A stretch of 64,000 nt of DNA from Mogibacterium kristiansenii (GCF_009695905.1 NZ_VUNA01000001.1:62001-126000), one strand, 5' to 3'. Shown: positions 16,450-26,979, counted from the first letter of the stretch. The notes: generated by a model not told the origin, from the letters alone. Numbers and translations are program-made.

Positions 16450-17550
16450 ATGAAACAGTTATAGGCGAAGCTTTCCGCCGGAATTCTGACGGCGGTAATG
16501 ATTCTCGGAATGGTGTTCACCATGGCACCGATGAAGGCAGACGCAGCTACTTATCAGGATGTGTTAAATGTATTGGCCGTGGATGAGAACGGTACTCCGT
16601 TGGTAAATGTGGAGCTGGTTTTCGAGAAGGACGGAATAACCTACGATTTCGATACCACCGATGCGAACGGAAAAATTTCCGATTTTAACATACAAGATGA
16701 TACGGATATGATTCTTGACGGAGGCTATGGAGAGTATGTAATCAAGCCGGCGGCGAACAGCGAGTACACGGTTGTAGGCAAGCCTTGCATCATGAGTGTT
16801 GAAAAGACTTCCGAAAGCTACGGCTTCCCATATATCGCATCGGTATACGGAAAACCTTACGCCGGCGAAACGGTACAGCTGACCCTTAAGAGCGCGAGCA
16901 GTGAGAAACCGGAAGTTACCGTTACGGAGGTAACCGGCGGCGGTGCGGAAGTGGCAAGAACCGGTGGTACCGCAGCCATCCACGTAAAGGGAACCAATCT
17001 GCCGGACAAATTCTATTATATGATGAACCTCTATGACGAAAAGGGCAGAATCCTTGCCCAGTACAGCGAAAAGGAAGCTGTCGCAGCCGGAACGGAAACG
17101 GAAAGGACCTTCGATGCAGCGTTCCCGTCGGTAGAAGACGAGAAGTATAAAGACGCCGCATACTGGGAAGTTGGTGTAGAAACGGTTTCCAATCCGGAAG
17201 ACGGATATTACACCACAAAGAAAGAGAAAGGACAGCATATTCAGATTGCGAAGAAGTCTGAAACCGTAGAGCCGAACCCGGGTGAAAACCCCGGCGACGG
17301 CACGGAAGAGGCGGTACCTTCGGACAAGCCGTCCAATGGCGGTTCCACCACAACAAAGCCGCAGGATTCGGTGAATCCGGGAGACAACGGTTCTTCCGAC
17401 ATCGGCAATCGCAAGAGCGAATACAGCAAGCAGTCTACCGTTCAGACGGGTGATGAGTCTCACACCATTCTGTGGGCAACCGTCATGCTGGCTGCATTGG
17501 CGGGGGTGAGCGTCATCACGCTGCGCCGCAGACAGAAAAAGCAGAATTAG
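16450..17550 (+). pseudogene. Sortase-type surface protein with amber stop in its signal peptide
   Basis: AAAGGAG precedes ATG 16450, and the frame encodes a classical signal peptide (MKQL-stop-AKLSAGILTAVMILG, ending at KADAATY) except that codon 5 is TAG (16462-16464). The mature part has an Ig-like 'DENGTPLVNVELVFEKDG' domain, a longer beta-rich middle, a Pro/Gly/Ser-rich stalk (residues about 270-315 from 16498) and a wall-sorting tail: 'VQTGD', a hydrophobic helix and RRRQKK. Reinitiation at ATG 16498 would give 350 residues lacking the basic signal region. Everything downstream is open, so the lesion is recent, a sequence error, or suppressed. Confidence 0.75.
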
Positions 17551-17695
17551 AAGAAGGTAAAGACCAAATAGATAGCGGCTTAAAAAACAAAAAACAATAA
17601 TTCGATACGATTCTCCGATACACAAATTGTTTCGAATGTGGTATACTTAAGCGATATATTTAAACGCAGAAGATAACGAATACCGGGGAGGATTC

Positions 17696-18433
17696 ATGAA
17701 GCGAATTCTGAAAACGAAACATAAGTTAATAGGCTTCATTGGTATCATGCTGGTGTTGGATTTGGTATTGGTCGGAGCACTGATGAAGCCGGTCAATGCG
17801 GATCGCAAGACGGAGGATTATGATGCGGCAGCGGAGATTTCCACGTCCTTGAATGTGGCGGCTATGCAAGCAAAGCTGACCGTGGAGGATGAGAGCAAGG
17901 CGGTTATCAAATCCGGAAAGGCGGAACGGACCAAGACCCAGGGAACCGAGAAGTGGCTGGATACTCTGGAGACTTTGGAAGGTCAGATTTTCGCCCACGG
18001 AATTACCTACAGCTGGTATCATCCGGCATCTTCATATGAATCCGCAGTAAACGGAAATCATCACGTGAACTGTGCGGCTTATATTTCATGGGGCCTTCAG
18101 AGAATGGGCCTTCTGCCTCACGGAACTACGTTCTACATTTCTGATACCCTTCACGGAAAGGGTGCTTCCTACATCAAGAACTCGGAGTATTTCACCGTGA
18201 AGTATAACTTGGGTCATCCGGGAAGTGCCGGACTGGAACCGGGGGACATCGTCGGATGGAAGACGCACACCTGCGTCTACGCCGGAAAGGATTCCAACGG
18301 AAACATGCTGTGGTACACCGCCGGCGGTTCGGATGTGAGCAGCAAGAACCTGGGACCGAGAACGAAGAAGTATGCCAACAAGAACATCACCGTGCTGATT
18401 CGGATTAACTATGATAAGATTCCGATGAACTAG
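17696..18433 (+). CDS. Secreted NlpC/P60-like cell-wall peptidase
   Basis: 245 residues. A signal anchor (basic KRILKTKHK then a hydrophobic helix, residues 9-30), a linker, and a C-terminal papain-like domain. The likely nucleophile is Cys in 'HHVNCAAYISWGLQRMGLL', the usual second element is 'LEPGDIVGW', and His lies in 'KTHTCVYAG'. Such enzymes cut peptide stems of peptidoglycan. GGGGAGG precedes the start, and an extended -10 (TGGTATACT) lies near 17640. A terminator follows. Confidence 0.75.
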   Translation: MKRILKTKHKLIGFIGIMLVLDLVLVGALMKPVNADRKTEDYDAAAEISTSLNVAAMQAKLTVEDESKAVIKSGKAERTKTQGTEKWLDTLETLEGQIFAHGITYSWYHPASSYESAVNGNHHVNCAAYISWGLQRMGLLPHGTTFYISDTLHGKGASYIKNSEYFTVKYNLGHPGSAGLEPGDIVGWKTHTCVYAGKDSNGNMLWYTAGGSDVSSKNLGPRTKKYANKNITVLIRINYDKIPMN

Positions 18434-18476
18434 AACAGCCACGAGTGCGGTGGAGAGAATATCGAATTGCTGATAC

Positions 18477-18516
18477 GAGGAGGAATCCGATGCGAAAGCG
18501 CCGGATTCCTCCTTTC
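18477..18516 (+). terminator. Rho-independent terminator
   Basis: GGAGGAATCCG (18479-18489) pairs perfectly with 18502-18512 around a 12-nt loop and is followed by a short TTTC. It separates the peptidase from the glycan cluster. Confidence 0.6.
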
Positions 18517-18590
18517 GGGTGTAATCACTTGATTCTGCCGCATAAAAATATTAGAATATGTAAGTATTAACAACGAAAAGAGGAACATGT

Positions 18591-19559
18591 ATGTCTTATT
18601 CATTTGTCATTCCCTGTTATTGCTCGTCTCACACCATCCGAGAAGTGGTGGAGAGCACCATACAGGAAATGGAACGAATCGATCGGAAACCCTACGAATT
18701 CATTCTGGTGGACGATCATTCACCGGACGAAGGGGCAACCCTTCAGGAGCTGAAGGCATTGGCCAATGAGTATTCCTGCGTAAAGGCCATCGAGCTGGCG
18801 AAGAATTCCGGTCAGCACAACGCGTCTATTGCGGGAATGAATTACGCCAAAGGAGATTACATCATCTCCATGGATGACGATCTGCAGACCCGTCCGTCCC
18901 AATTGCCGAAACTCTTTGAGGAAATTGAAAAAGGCTATGATGTGGTCTATGGATACTATCCGGAAAAGAAGCACAGTCGTTTTCGGAACTTCGGAAGCTG
19001 GGTTCACTTCGAATCGATTCGAATCCTGATTGGGAAACCGAAGGGGATGAAGACATCCAGCTTCTTTGTGATGAGAAAATTCGTTCGGGATTACATCATC
19101 CAGTACAAAGAGCCGTACACCCATCTGCAGGGGCTGGTGCTCCGCACCACCCGCAACATCTCCTGCATTCCGGTGGAGCATTTCGACCGAGCGTACGGGC
19201 AGTCCGGATATACTTTTAAGAAGCTAATCAAGCTTTGGTCCAATATTGTAGGATATTCTGTCGTTCCACTGCGCATGGCCACCTGCCTGGGAATGGTCTT
19301 TTCCATGCTGGGACTGATTGGCACCATCGTGGTGATTGTGCGGAAAATCATGAATCCGGCCATGATGATGGGCTGGGCATCCCTGATGGCAGCCATCTTC
19401 TTTTTCTCCGGATTGATTCTGTTTTCTTTGGGACTGATTGGGGAATACATCGGACGAATGTTCCTGGGAATGGGCAACAATCCGCAGTTCGTGGTGAGAG
19501 AAATTTATACTAAAGATTCGGACTCGTCCGTGAATTTCGAAGACCTGGGGAAACAGTAA
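18591..19559 (+). CDS. Family 2 glycosyltransferase with membrane tail
   Basis: 322 residues. The N-terminal GT-A domain has 'YSFVIPCYCSSHTIREVV', the first Asp pair in 'FILVDDHSPDE' and the DxD-like 'ISMDDDLQTRP'. Two C-terminal membrane helices (residues about 235-300) place it with ArnC/DPM1/GtrB-type enzymes that move a sugar from a nucleotide donor onto undecaprenyl phosphate. It opens the glycan cluster and would deliver a sugar to the outer face of the membrane. A weak -10 (TAGAAT) lies near 18551. Confidence 0.85.
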   Translation: MSYSFVIPCYCSSHTIREVVESTIQEMERIDRKPYEFILVDDHSPDEGATLQELKALANEYSCVKAIELAKNSGQHNASIAGMNYAKGDYIISMDDDLQTRPSQLPKLFEEIEKGYDVVYGYYPEKKHSRFRNFGSWVHFESIRILIGKPKGMKTSSFFVMRKFVRDYIIQYKEPYTHLQGLVLRTTRNISCIPVEHFDRAYGQSGYTFKKLIKLWSNIVGYSVVPLRMATCLGMVFSMLGLIGTIVVIVRKIMNPAMMMGWASLMAAIFFFSGLILFSLGLIGEYIGRMFLGMGNNPQFVVREIYTKDSDSSVNFEDLGKQ

Positions 19560-19636
19560 CCTTCCGGGCCGCTCGGGACAGTCTGAAAGAAGTTCGTATT
19601 TTTTTTATGGGATCTAGAATATGAAAGGGAGTAACT

Positions 19637-20767
19637 ATGATACGATTCAATGTTCCACCTTATGTGGGAAAAGAAACCGAATACATGAAGGCGGCTATCG
19701 ACAGCCATAAGATCTGTGGAGATGGGGAATTCACCAAGCGCTGCAACGCCTGGATTGAGGAGCATACCGGAACGGCAAAGGCCCTTCTGACCACCTCCGG
19801 CACACAGGCTTTGGAGATGGCGGCATTGCTCAGCGATATTCAGCCGGGGGATGAAGTGATTCTTCCGTCCTACACCTTTGTGTCCACCGCGAACGCGTTT
19901 GTGCTGCGCGGGGCAAAGCTGGTTTTTGTGGACATCCGTCCGGATACCATGAACATCGATGAGAAGCTGATTGAAGATGCCATCACGGACAAAACCAGAG
20001 CCATCGTCCCGGTGCACTATGCCGGCGTGGGCTGTGAAATGGACACCATCATGGATATTGCAAAGAGACACAACCTGGTGGTTGTGGAGGATGCGGCGCA
20101 GGGCGTGAACGCGTTCTACAAGGGCCGGGCGCTGGGCAGCATCGGCGATTACGGCTGTTTCAGTTTCCACGAGACGAAGAACTATAGCATGGGCGAAGGC
20201 GGTGCCATCCTGATCAACCGGCCGGAGCAGATTGAAGATGCGGAAATCATTCGGGAGAAGGGAACGGACCGGAGCCGGTTCTTCCGAGGTCAGGTGGATA
20301 AATACACCTGGGTGAACATCGGGTCTTCCTTCTTGCCAAGCGATATCAATGCGGCGTATTTGATGGCACAGCTGGAAATGGCGGATGAGATTAACGAGAA
20401 TCGCCTTCAGAGCTGGACGCGCTACAACGAAGGCCTACAGGATCTGGCGCAGGAGGGTGTCATCGAGCTTCCGTACATTCCGGAAGAATGCACCCACAAT
20501 GCCCACATGTTCTACATTAAGACAAAGGATATGGAAGAGCGGAAAGCCCTGATTTCCTACCTCAAGGAGCGGGACATCGCAGCGGTATTCCATTACGTGC
20601 CGCTTCACTCCGCACCGGCGGGCCTGCGGTTCGGGCGGTTCCACGGAGAGGATCGATATACCACAAAAGAAAGTGAACGCCTGCTGAGACTGCCGATGTA
20701 CTACAATCTGTCGGAAAGCGATCAGCAGAAGGTCATCGATGCGGTTCACGGTTTTTACCATAAATAG
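19637..20767 (+). CDS. wecE: dTDP-4-amino-4,6-dideoxy-sugar aminotransferase (WecE/RffA-like)
   Basis: 376 residues of the DegT/DnrJ/EryC1 PLP-dependent sugar aminotransferases. 'TTSGTQALEMAALLSDIQPG' is the PLP phosphate site, 'VEDAAQGVNAFYKGRALG' follows, and the Schiff-base Lys is in 'FHETKNYSMGEGGA'. The N-terminal 'MIRFNVPPYVGKETEYM' matches WecE, which turns dTDP-4-keto-6-deoxy-glucose into dTDP-Fuc4N-type sugar. RfbA and RfbB nearby supply that ketosugar; no RfbC or RfbD is present, which supports this branch. The start has AAAGGGAG before it. Confidence 0.85.
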   Translation: MIRFNVPPYVGKETEYMKAAIDSHKICGDGEFTKRCNAWIEEHTGTAKALLTTSGTQALEMAALLSDIQPGDEVILPSYTFVSTANAFVLRGAKLVFVDIRPDTMNIDEKLIEDAITDKTRAIVPVHYAGVGCEMDTIMDIAKRHNLVVVEDAAQGVNAFYKGRALGSIGDYGCFSFHETKNYSMGEGGAILINRPEQIEDAEIIREKGTDRSRFFRGQVDKYTWVNIGSSFLPSDINAAYLMAQLEMADEINENRLQSWTRYNEGLQDLAQEGVIELPYIPEECTHNAHMFYIKTKDMEERKALISYLKERDIAAVFHYVPLHSAPAGLRFGRFHGEDRYTTKESERLLRLPMYYNLSESDQQKVIDAVHGFYHK

Positions 20768-20774
20768 GTGACAT

Positions 20775-22052
20775 ATGCTTAAAAGAATTCGAAATCGTCT
20801 GGAGAAAGCCGACAATATCGAGCGGAGCAGCTATCTGTGGAATATGATTAACGCCATGCTCAGTGCCGGGGAATCCCCGGTAATGACATTGGTGTTGACC
20901 CGGAGCCAGGGCGTCTACGATGCGGGCGTGTTCAGCATCGCCTATGCGGTGGCGGCCCTGATGCTGTATGTGGGACAGTACGGATTCCGGAAGTTCCAGT
21001 CCTCGGACATCCGGGAAAAGTATTCCTTCGCGGAGTACTACGGAATTCGGATTATCACCTGTGTGGTGATGATGCTGGCGGCGCTGGGATATTGCCTGTA
21101 TGGCACCGTATGTCTGGGATATGACTTTCAGAAGTTCATCGTCATCCTTCTGGTAAATGCGCTGAAGTGCGTTCAGGCCTTTACGGATGTGGTTCACGGA
21201 CGGATGCAGCAGATGGGAAGACTGGATGTAGCGACGAAGTCATCCTCCTTCCGGTATCTGATGGAGATGATATCCTTTTCCGCAACGTATTTGGTGACTC
21301 GGAATCTGGTGAGCGCCATTCTGATGTGCGTGATTGTATCCGTCGTAGTGGCCGGTTTCACCTCCATGAATGTGGCGACGGATTTCTGTGCCCTGCGGCC
21401 GGAGTTTAACATGCGGCGGATGTGGATGATGATGGAGGAAGGCTTTCCGCTGTTTCTCAGCCTGTTCCTGAACATGTATCTGAGCAACGCGCCGAAGTAT
21501 GCCATCGATGCCTATCTCACGGAAGAAATCCAGGCCATGTATAACATCATTTTTATGCCGGCCTTCGTAGTACAGCTGGTGGTGCATTTCATCTTTAATC
21601 CGATTCTCACCTCCTATGCGGAGATTTGGGCGAAAGGGGAAATCCAGCGGTTCAAGAAAGCTATCCGGAAGCAGATGGTTCTGGTGCTGGGACTTACGGT
21701 GCTGGGACTGGCGGTGGCGGCCACCATCGGAATACCGGTGCTGAGCTGGATCTTCAGAATGAACCTGGCCGGACATCGGAAGGAGCTGATCATCGTGATG
21801 CTGGGCGGCGGAATGCTGGCCTACTCCGTATTCTTCAATACGGTCATCACCATTGTGCGGATGCACCGGACGCTGATCTACAGCTACGGAGCCGCGGCGC
21901 TGGCTGCTTTTACCCTGTCGGGAGTATTTGTGCGAAATTACGGCATGTTGGGTGCGACGGTGCTGTACACCACAATTATGACGATATTAACCATTATATT
22001 AGGAATGATTCTGTTTATTAGAATCAGAAAAGAAAGTAGGAGAATTGTATGA
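20775..22052 (+). CDS. Polysaccharide flippase-like membrane protein
   Basis: 425 residues with about 12 membrane segments, including '[21 protein letters not shown]' at the start, '[20 protein letters not shown]' in the middle and a basic tail. The pattern suits the Wzx/MOP flippase family, which turns lipid-linked sugars across the membrane. It begins 7 bases after the aminotransferase and overlaps rfbA by ATGA, so the genes are coupled. Confidence 0.75.
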   Translation: MLKRIRNRLEKADNIERSSYLWNMINAMLSAGESPVMTLVLTRSQGVYDAGVFSIAYAVAALMLYVGQYGFRKFQSSDIREKYSFAEYYGIRIITCVVMMLAALGYCLYGTVCLGYDFQKFIVILLVNALKCVQAFTDVVHGRMQQMGRLDVATKSSSFRYLMEMISFSATYLVTRNLVSAILMCVIVSVVVAGFTSMNVATDFCALRPEFNMRRMWMMMEEGFPLFLSLFLNMYLSNAPKYAIDAYLTEEIQAMYNIIFMPAFVVQLVVHFIFNPILTSYAEIWAKGEIQRFKKAIRKQMVLVLGLTVLGLAVAATIGIPVLSWIFRMNLAGHRKELIIVMLGGGMLAYSVFFNTVITIVRMHRTLIYSYGAAALAAFTLSGVFVRNYGMLGATVLYTTIMTILTIILGMILFIRIRKESRRIV

Positions 22053-22909
22053 AGGGAATTGTTTTAGCCGGGGGAAAGGGAACGAGACTCTATCCGATGA
22101 CAAAGGCGGTATCGAAGCAGCTGCTGCCGATCTACGATAAGCCGCTGGTGTATTACCCGATTTCGGTGCTGCTTCTGGCGGGCATCCGGGACATCTTGAT
22201 TATATCTTCGCCGGAGGCCATCGACGGTTATGAAGAGCTGCTGGGCGACGGAAGCAGCCTGGGCGTCCATTTCGAATACAAGGTGCAGGATCAGCCGAGA
22301 GGGCTGGCGGACGCATTTATTCTGGGTGAAGAATTTATCGGCGACGACAATGTTTGCCTGGTTCTGGGCGACAACATCTTCTACGGTCAGGACCTGAGCG
22401 GAATCCTCAAGAGAGCCATTTCCCATGAGACGGGAGCGACGGTGTTCGGATATCCGGTAAAGGATCCGACGGCGTTCGGCGTGGTGGAATTCGATTCGGA
22501 AAAAAACGTGGTTTCCATCGAGGAGAAACCGAAGCAGCCGAAGTCCAATTTCGCGGTGCCGGGATTGTATTTCTACGATAACGATGTCATTGAAATTGCC
22601 AAGAACGTGAAACCGTCGGCTCGCGGAGAGATTGAAATTACGGCAGTGAACAACGAATACCTGCGGAGAGGCACGCTGAAGGTGGAGCTGATGGGCAGAG
22701 GTATGGCATGGCTGGATACCGGTACGCCGGAGGGCATGCTGAACGCATCGGAATACGTATCCACCATTCAGGCCAGACAGGGATTCTACATCGCTTGCCT
22801 GGAGGAAATCGCTTGGAGAAAGGGTTTCATTGACGATGCGCAGCTTCGCGAGGTGGGTGAGTCCTTGAAGATGACCCAGTATGGACAGTACATTCTTTCC
22901 CTGCTCTAA
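22049..22909 (+). CDS. rfbA: Glucose-1-phosphate thymidylyltransferase
   Basis: 286 residues, the usual RfbA/RmlA length. The signature '[20 protein letters not shown]' binds dTTP, followed by '[20 protein letters not shown]', '[13 protein letters not shown]' and '[15 protein letters not shown]'. It makes dTDP-glucose from glucose-1-phosphate, the first step of dTDP-deoxysugar synthesis. The start overlaps the flippase stop. Confidence 0.95.
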   Translation: MKGIVLAGGKGTRLYPMTKAVSKQLLPIYDKPLVYYPISVLLLAGIRDILIISSPEAIDGYEELLGDGSSLGVHFEYKVQDQPRGLADAFILGEEFIGDDNVCLVLGDNIFYGQDLSGILKRAISHETGATVFGYPVKDPTAFGVVEFDSEKNVVSIEEKPKQPKSNFAVPGLYFYDNDVIEIAKNVKPSARGEIEITAVNNEYLRRGTLKVELMGRGMAWLDTGTPEGMLNASEYVSTIQARQGFYIACLEEIAWRKGFIDDAQLREVGESLKMTQYGQYILSLL

Positions 22910-22940
22910 TCGGGATTGAAGAAGAAAAGGAGATTGAACG

Positions 22941-23960
22941 ATGAAAATTCTAGTAACCGGTGCGGCCGGATTTATCGGAAGTAATTTTGTTTTTCATATG
23001 AGAAAGGCCCATCCGGAGTACGATATTATCGCGCTGGATTCCCTGACCTATGCCGGAAACCTGGAGACCCTGGCGCCGGTGATGGAAGAGGATCATTTTA
23101 CTTTTGTGCGCTGCGATATCACGGATCGAGAAGGGGTTCGCAAGGTATTTGAAGAGCATCATCCGGACGTGGTGGTGAATTTCGCAGCGGAATCCCACGT
23201 GGACCGTTCCATTGAGGATCCGGGCGTTTTCCTGCGCACCAACATTCTGGGCACTCAGGTGCTGATGGATGCGTGCCGGGTGTTCGGCATCCGGCGTTTC
23301 CACCAGGTGGGAACCGATGAAGTCTACGGAGATCTGCCGCTGGACCGGCCGGACCTGTTCTTTACGGAAGACCTGCCGCTGCAGGCGTCCAGCCCGTATT
23401 CCGCTTCCAAAGCATCTGCGGATCTGCTGACCATGGCGTATCACAGAACCTACGGCCTTCCGGTGACGATTTCCAGATGTTCCAATAATTACGGACCGTA
23501 CCAGTTCCCGGAGAAGCTGATTCCGCTGATGATTGCCAATGCGCTGGCCGACAAACCGCTGCCGGTATACGGTACCGGTGAGAACGTGCGGGACTGGCTC
23601 TACGTGGAAGATCACTGCCGGGCCATCGACATGATTCTGGAGAACGGAAAGGTGGGCGAGGTCTACAACATCGGCGGGCACAACGAGCGCTCCAATCTGG
23701 ATGTGGTAAAAACAATTCTGAAGCAGCTGGGCAAACCAGAAAGCCTGATTACCTTTGTGGGAGACCGAAAGGGTCACGATCTTCGTTATGCCATCGATCC
23801 GTCCAAGATTCACGGCGAACTGGGCTGGCTGCCGGAGACGAAGTTCGACGACGGAATTCGTCAGACCATCGACTGGTATTTGAACAACGAAAGCTGGTGG
23901 AAGAATATCATTTCCGGCGACTATATGGAATACTACGAGAAGATGTACGGAAATCGGTAG
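22941..23960 (+). CDS. rfbB: dTDP-glucose 4,6-dehydratase
   Basis: 339 residues, standard length. '[18 protein letters not shown]' is the NAD Rossmann loop, '[17 protein letters not shown]' the substrate loop, 'GTDEVYGDL' carries the Thr-Asp-Glu catalytic set, and '[13 protein letters not shown]' the Tyr-x-x-x-Lys pair. It converts dTDP-glucose into the 4-keto-6-deoxy intermediate used by the WecE-like aminotransferase. AAGGAG precedes the start. Confidence 0.95.
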   Translation: MKILVTGAAGFIGSNFVFHMRKAHPEYDIIALDSLTYAGNLETLAPVMEEDHFTFVRCDITDREGVRKVFEEHHPDVVVNFAAESHVDRSIEDPGVFLRTNILGTQVLMDACRVFGIRRFHQVGTDEVYGDLPLDRPDLFFTEDLPLQASSPYSASKASADLLTMAYHRTYGLPVTISRCSNNYGPYQFPEKLIPLMIANALADKPLPVYGTGENVRDWLYVEDHCRAIDMILENGKVGEVYNIGGHNERSNLDVVKTILKQLGKPESLITFVGDRKGHDLRYAIDPSKIHGELGWLPETKFDDGIRQTIDWYLNNESWWKNIISGDYMEYYEKMYGNR

Positions 23961-23986
23961 ATTTTCGGTGAAGTAAGGAGAGTGAA

Positions 23987-26914
23987 ATGAGAGGGACGTC
24001 CCGGCATTATGCAGAACCGGAACTGAGCAGAGAGTGGAACTGGAAGAAACAGTGGCTGGTGTACACCGGTCTGTTTGTCGTGACCGCACTTCTGGTCTTT
24101 GCGGCATTCTTCGTGTATCAGAAAACCCTCCTGAAGGGAAAAGGAAACGTCGACGGATTGATGCAGCATTATCCCTCCTACACCAAATTAAAGCGTGTTC
24201 TGGCGCAAGGCGGCGAAGGCTGGTCCTGGGACGTGGGACTGGGCGCAAGCTTCTTTGATACCTTCAAAGGAAAACTGACCAATCCGCTGACATACCTGCT
24301 GCTGGCGTTTCCTCAGAAATATTTAGATATGGCCTACGATTTCGTCACGATTCTTCGGCAGTATCTGGCCGGCGTGGCATTCCTGATTTTCGGTCGGGAA
24401 GTAAAGCTAACCACCGAACAGAACGTTCTGGGCGCATTTGCCTACGCCTTCTCCGGATGGGCGATTATCGCTACTCTGACCCAGGGAACCTTTAATAACT
24501 CCATGATGCTGTTCCCGATTCTCATTATGGGGGCGGAACGGATTCTGAAGGGGAAATCGCCGTTAGTGTTCATCGTGGCGGAAGTGCTGTTTCTGGCCTC
24601 CACCGTTCTGTGGGCATATATCGCCGGAATTTTCGTAATTCTGTACTTTATCGTGAGATATTTCCACTTCTACGGAAAGAACGGAGCCCTTCGTACCACC
24701 CTGCCGCCGGATCAGCCGGCGTGGAAGTCCTTTGCCGGGCACTTTGGTGGTTTTATCGGAGATGGGCTGATCGGACTGATGATTTCCGCAATTTTCGTGG
24801 AATCCATCATTTACACCACCACATCGGCGGTAATCAATTCCGATTACGACGCGAACCAGGGCGTGTTCTATTCCCTAAAAACATATTTCGCCATGCCGAC
24901 GGCGCTGGTCTCGCTGAACGAGGTGCATGAGGCGTACAGCGCGGTTTTTGCCGGATTGCTGGTGACGGCACTGATGCCGATGATTATTTGGACCGTTCGA
25001 AAGAAGAAGAGCACTGCCGGAATCTTTGCGATTTTCTGCCTGATTATCGGATTGTTCCCGGTGACGGGAAAAATCCTGAACGGATTCAGCTATTCCGTGG
25101 GCAGATGGTATTTCGTCCTGACCTTTTTCCTGGTGTGGGCGGCCATGGAGTGCCTGGATCATGAAGTGCTGGGCAGCCGAAAGCGAATGATGGTGCTGCT
25201 GGGCTGGTGGTTCTTCCTTTGCGTCTGGGTGGTGCTGCTTTGCATTTTCTACCTGAAGATGCTGAAGCACAATATCGCCTGGGAATCCTTGCTTTCCCTG
25301 TGCATGATGTTCCCGCTGCTAGCTGCACTGGCCGTTCGGGAACTGCGGGTTCCGAAGTCGGGGCAGCGCAAAGCAAAGGTGTATCGAGGGATGACTGCCG
25401 TAATTACCGCAATACTGGTGGTAAATGTGGGACTCAATTCCTGGATTATGATGACGGGAGCCGGTGAAGGCGGATCCCAGCGGATTAAGACGTATATTGA
25501 TAAAGGCGCAATGCCGGAATTGTATGACCAATACGTTCAGCGGGTGGTGCCGGACATTCAGGCGGAAGATACTTCTTTTTATCGCACAGATCAGTTGGAT
25601 GACGGTTTTGAGAAATCCAATGTGAATATCGTGTTTGGCGGAAGATCTATCTATGAGTATTTCTCCTCCATCAGCAGCGACTGGTTGTATTTCAACAAAA
25701 TGCTGGGAAATAACGCAGGGTATAACCGGCGGATTGTCAGCCTTTCCAACGACAACCGTCCGGGAATGGACTACCTGTTGGGCGTAAAGTATTTCCTTCG
25801 GGACAAGAACTACAAAGAGGCGGAAAAGCCGGGTTACGTGCCGTACGGATTCGAGTATCAGAAGACCATCGATGGGGTGGAGGTGTACCGAAACAAGCAC
25901 TGCATGGGTATCGGAACCGGTTACTCGCAGTATATTACGGAATCGGAGCTGAAGAAATTCGCACCTCTTGAGCGGGAGCAGGTGATGCTTCAGGCGGCAG
26001 TGGTGCCGGACAGAGAAGCGACAAAGGTTTCCGGACTGAAGCACGCGAAAATTTCGGAACTGCATACAGATGTGCAGTCGCTGGAATGTTCCGTCACATC
26101 CCCATATAACGTGAAGCTGAAGGGCGTAAAGAAGGGGGAAATGACGGTTCAGAAGGGGGACGACAGTGAAGAGGACAATTACTTCAACATTCACGTTCCG
26201 AAGACCTGGAAGAACATGCAGATTGTGGTGTCCTTCCAGGGGCTGGACCGAGAACCGATTACCTGGGATCAGCATATTCATTTGAAGGATGAGACGGTGG
26301 CGGATCAGGGATACAATCGGCTGAAGGAATATCTGTACCGGAACGATTACACCGGAGGCACCAGTTTCATCATTACAGCTATGAAGGGAGACCGAAGCAA
26401 AACCGGAGAGTGTTACAAGTACGGAAACACCGGCCTCAACGATATCAGCGATTACAATATCAACCTGGGATATTACGACTCTTTTGGCGGGGATATCCGC
26501 ATCCATTTCGATAAGGCGGGATTCTATAAATATGACGCCATCAAAGTGTACGGAATCCCGATGGAGAGCTACGACCAAGACGCATCTGTACTGGACGAAA
26601 ACAGCTTAAAGGATGTTTCTTTCGATGACAAAACCGTTCGCGGAATGGTGAATAACGATTCGGATCGAATTATGTACTTCTCCATCATCGACAATGCGGG
26701 ATGGACCGCATACGTGGATGGGGAGAAGGCGGATAAAATCAGCCGGACGAATCTGGGCTTTACCGGCATCAAAGTGCCGGCGGGAAAGCATGAGATTACT
26801 CTTCGATATCGCTATCCGGGGCTGAGGGCCGGAATTGCGGTGACAATCATCGGTCTGGGACTGCTGGTTGTGGTTCTGCGCAAAGGGAAGAGAAAGAATC
26901 AATTAGAAGAATAA
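23987..26914 (+). CDS. YfhO-family membrane glycosyltransferase
   Basis: 975 residues. A first membrane helix is followed by an extracellular loop ('MQHYPSYTKLKRVL', 'SWDVGLGASFF'), then about 11 further helices to about residue 495, a large extracellular beta-rich domain (residues 500-935, with 'DYLLGVKYFLRDKNY') and one last helix with a basic end. This is the YfhO (GT-C-like) layout; YfhO glycosylates lipoteichoic or wall polymers in Gram-positives. It probably uses the lipid-linked sugar made by the genes upstream. Confidence 0.85.
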   Translation: MRGTSRHYAEPELSREWNWKKQWLVYTGLFVVTALLVFAAFFVYQKTLLKGKGNVDGLMQHYPSYTKLKRVLAQGGEGWSWDVGLGASFFDTFKGKLTNPLTYLLLAFPQKYLDMAYDFVTILRQYLAGVAFLIFGREVKLTTEQNVLGAFAYAFSGWAIIATLTQGTFNNSMMLFPILIMGAERILKGKSPLVFIVAEVLFLASTVLWAYIAGIFVILYFIVRYFHFYGKNGALRTTLPPDQPAWKSFAGHFGGFIGDGLIGLMISAIFVESIIYTTTSAVINSDYDANQGVFYSLKTYFAMPTALVSLNEVHEAYSAVFAGLLVTALMPMIIWTVRKKKSTAGIFAIFCLIIGLFPVTGKILNGFSYSVGRWYFVLTFFLVWAAMECLDHEVLGSRKRMMVLLGWWFFLCVWVVLLCIFYLKMLKHNIAWESLLSLCMMFPLLAALAVRELRVPKSGQRKAKVYRGMTAVITAILVVNVGLNSWIMMTGAGEGGSQRIKTYIDKGAMPELYDQYVQRVVPDIQAEDTSFYRTDQLDDGFEKSNVNIVFGGRSIYEYFSSISSDWLYFNKMLGNNAGYNRRIVSLSNDNRPGMDYLLGVKYFLRDKNYKEAEKPGYVPYGFEYQKTIDGVEVYRNKHCMGIGTGYSQYITESELKKFAPLEREQVMLQAAVVPDREATKVSGLKHAKISELHTDVQSLECSVTSPYNVKLKGVKKGEMTVQKGDDSEEDNYFNIHVPKTWKNMQIVVSFQGLDREPITWDQHIHLKDETVADQGYNRLKEYLYRNDYTGGTSFIITAMKGDRSKTGECYKYGNTGLNDISDYNINLGYYDSFGGDIRIHFDKAGFYKYDAIKVYGIPMESYDQDASVLDENSLKDVSFDDKTVRGMVNNDSDRIMYFSIIDNAGWTAYVDGEKADKISRTNLGFTGIKVPAGKHEITLRYRYPGLRAGIAVTIIGLGLLVVVLRKGKRKNQLEE

Positions 26915-26925
26915 GGCAGAAATTG

Positions 26926-26979
26926 ACCTGCACCGGGCAGCAATCGCTTGACAATGCTTTCCGGATGCAGGTTTTTTTT
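26926..26979 (+). terminator. Terminator, hairpin related to one in the 49-kb element
   Basis: ACCTGCA (26926-26932) pairs with TGCAGGT, and CCGG plus inner bases extend the stem; TTTTTTTT follows. It closes the glycan cluster. Its 3' arm GCTTTCCGGATGCAGGTT is identical to the arm of the long hairpin at 49242-49300. The remainder of 26980-27130 shows nothing further. Confidence 0.8.

Noticed and set aside
16462-16464. Genetic code with TAG as a sense codon (e.g. pyrrolysine)
   Set aside because: TAG ends many clear genes here (for example the esterase, the wecE-like gene and glmM), so it is an ordinary stop.
22950-24248. A 432-codon open frame on the minus strand across rfbB
   Set aside because: It is fully antisense to rfbB, which has complete catalytic motifs; codon pattern and absence of a start site mark it as a shadow.
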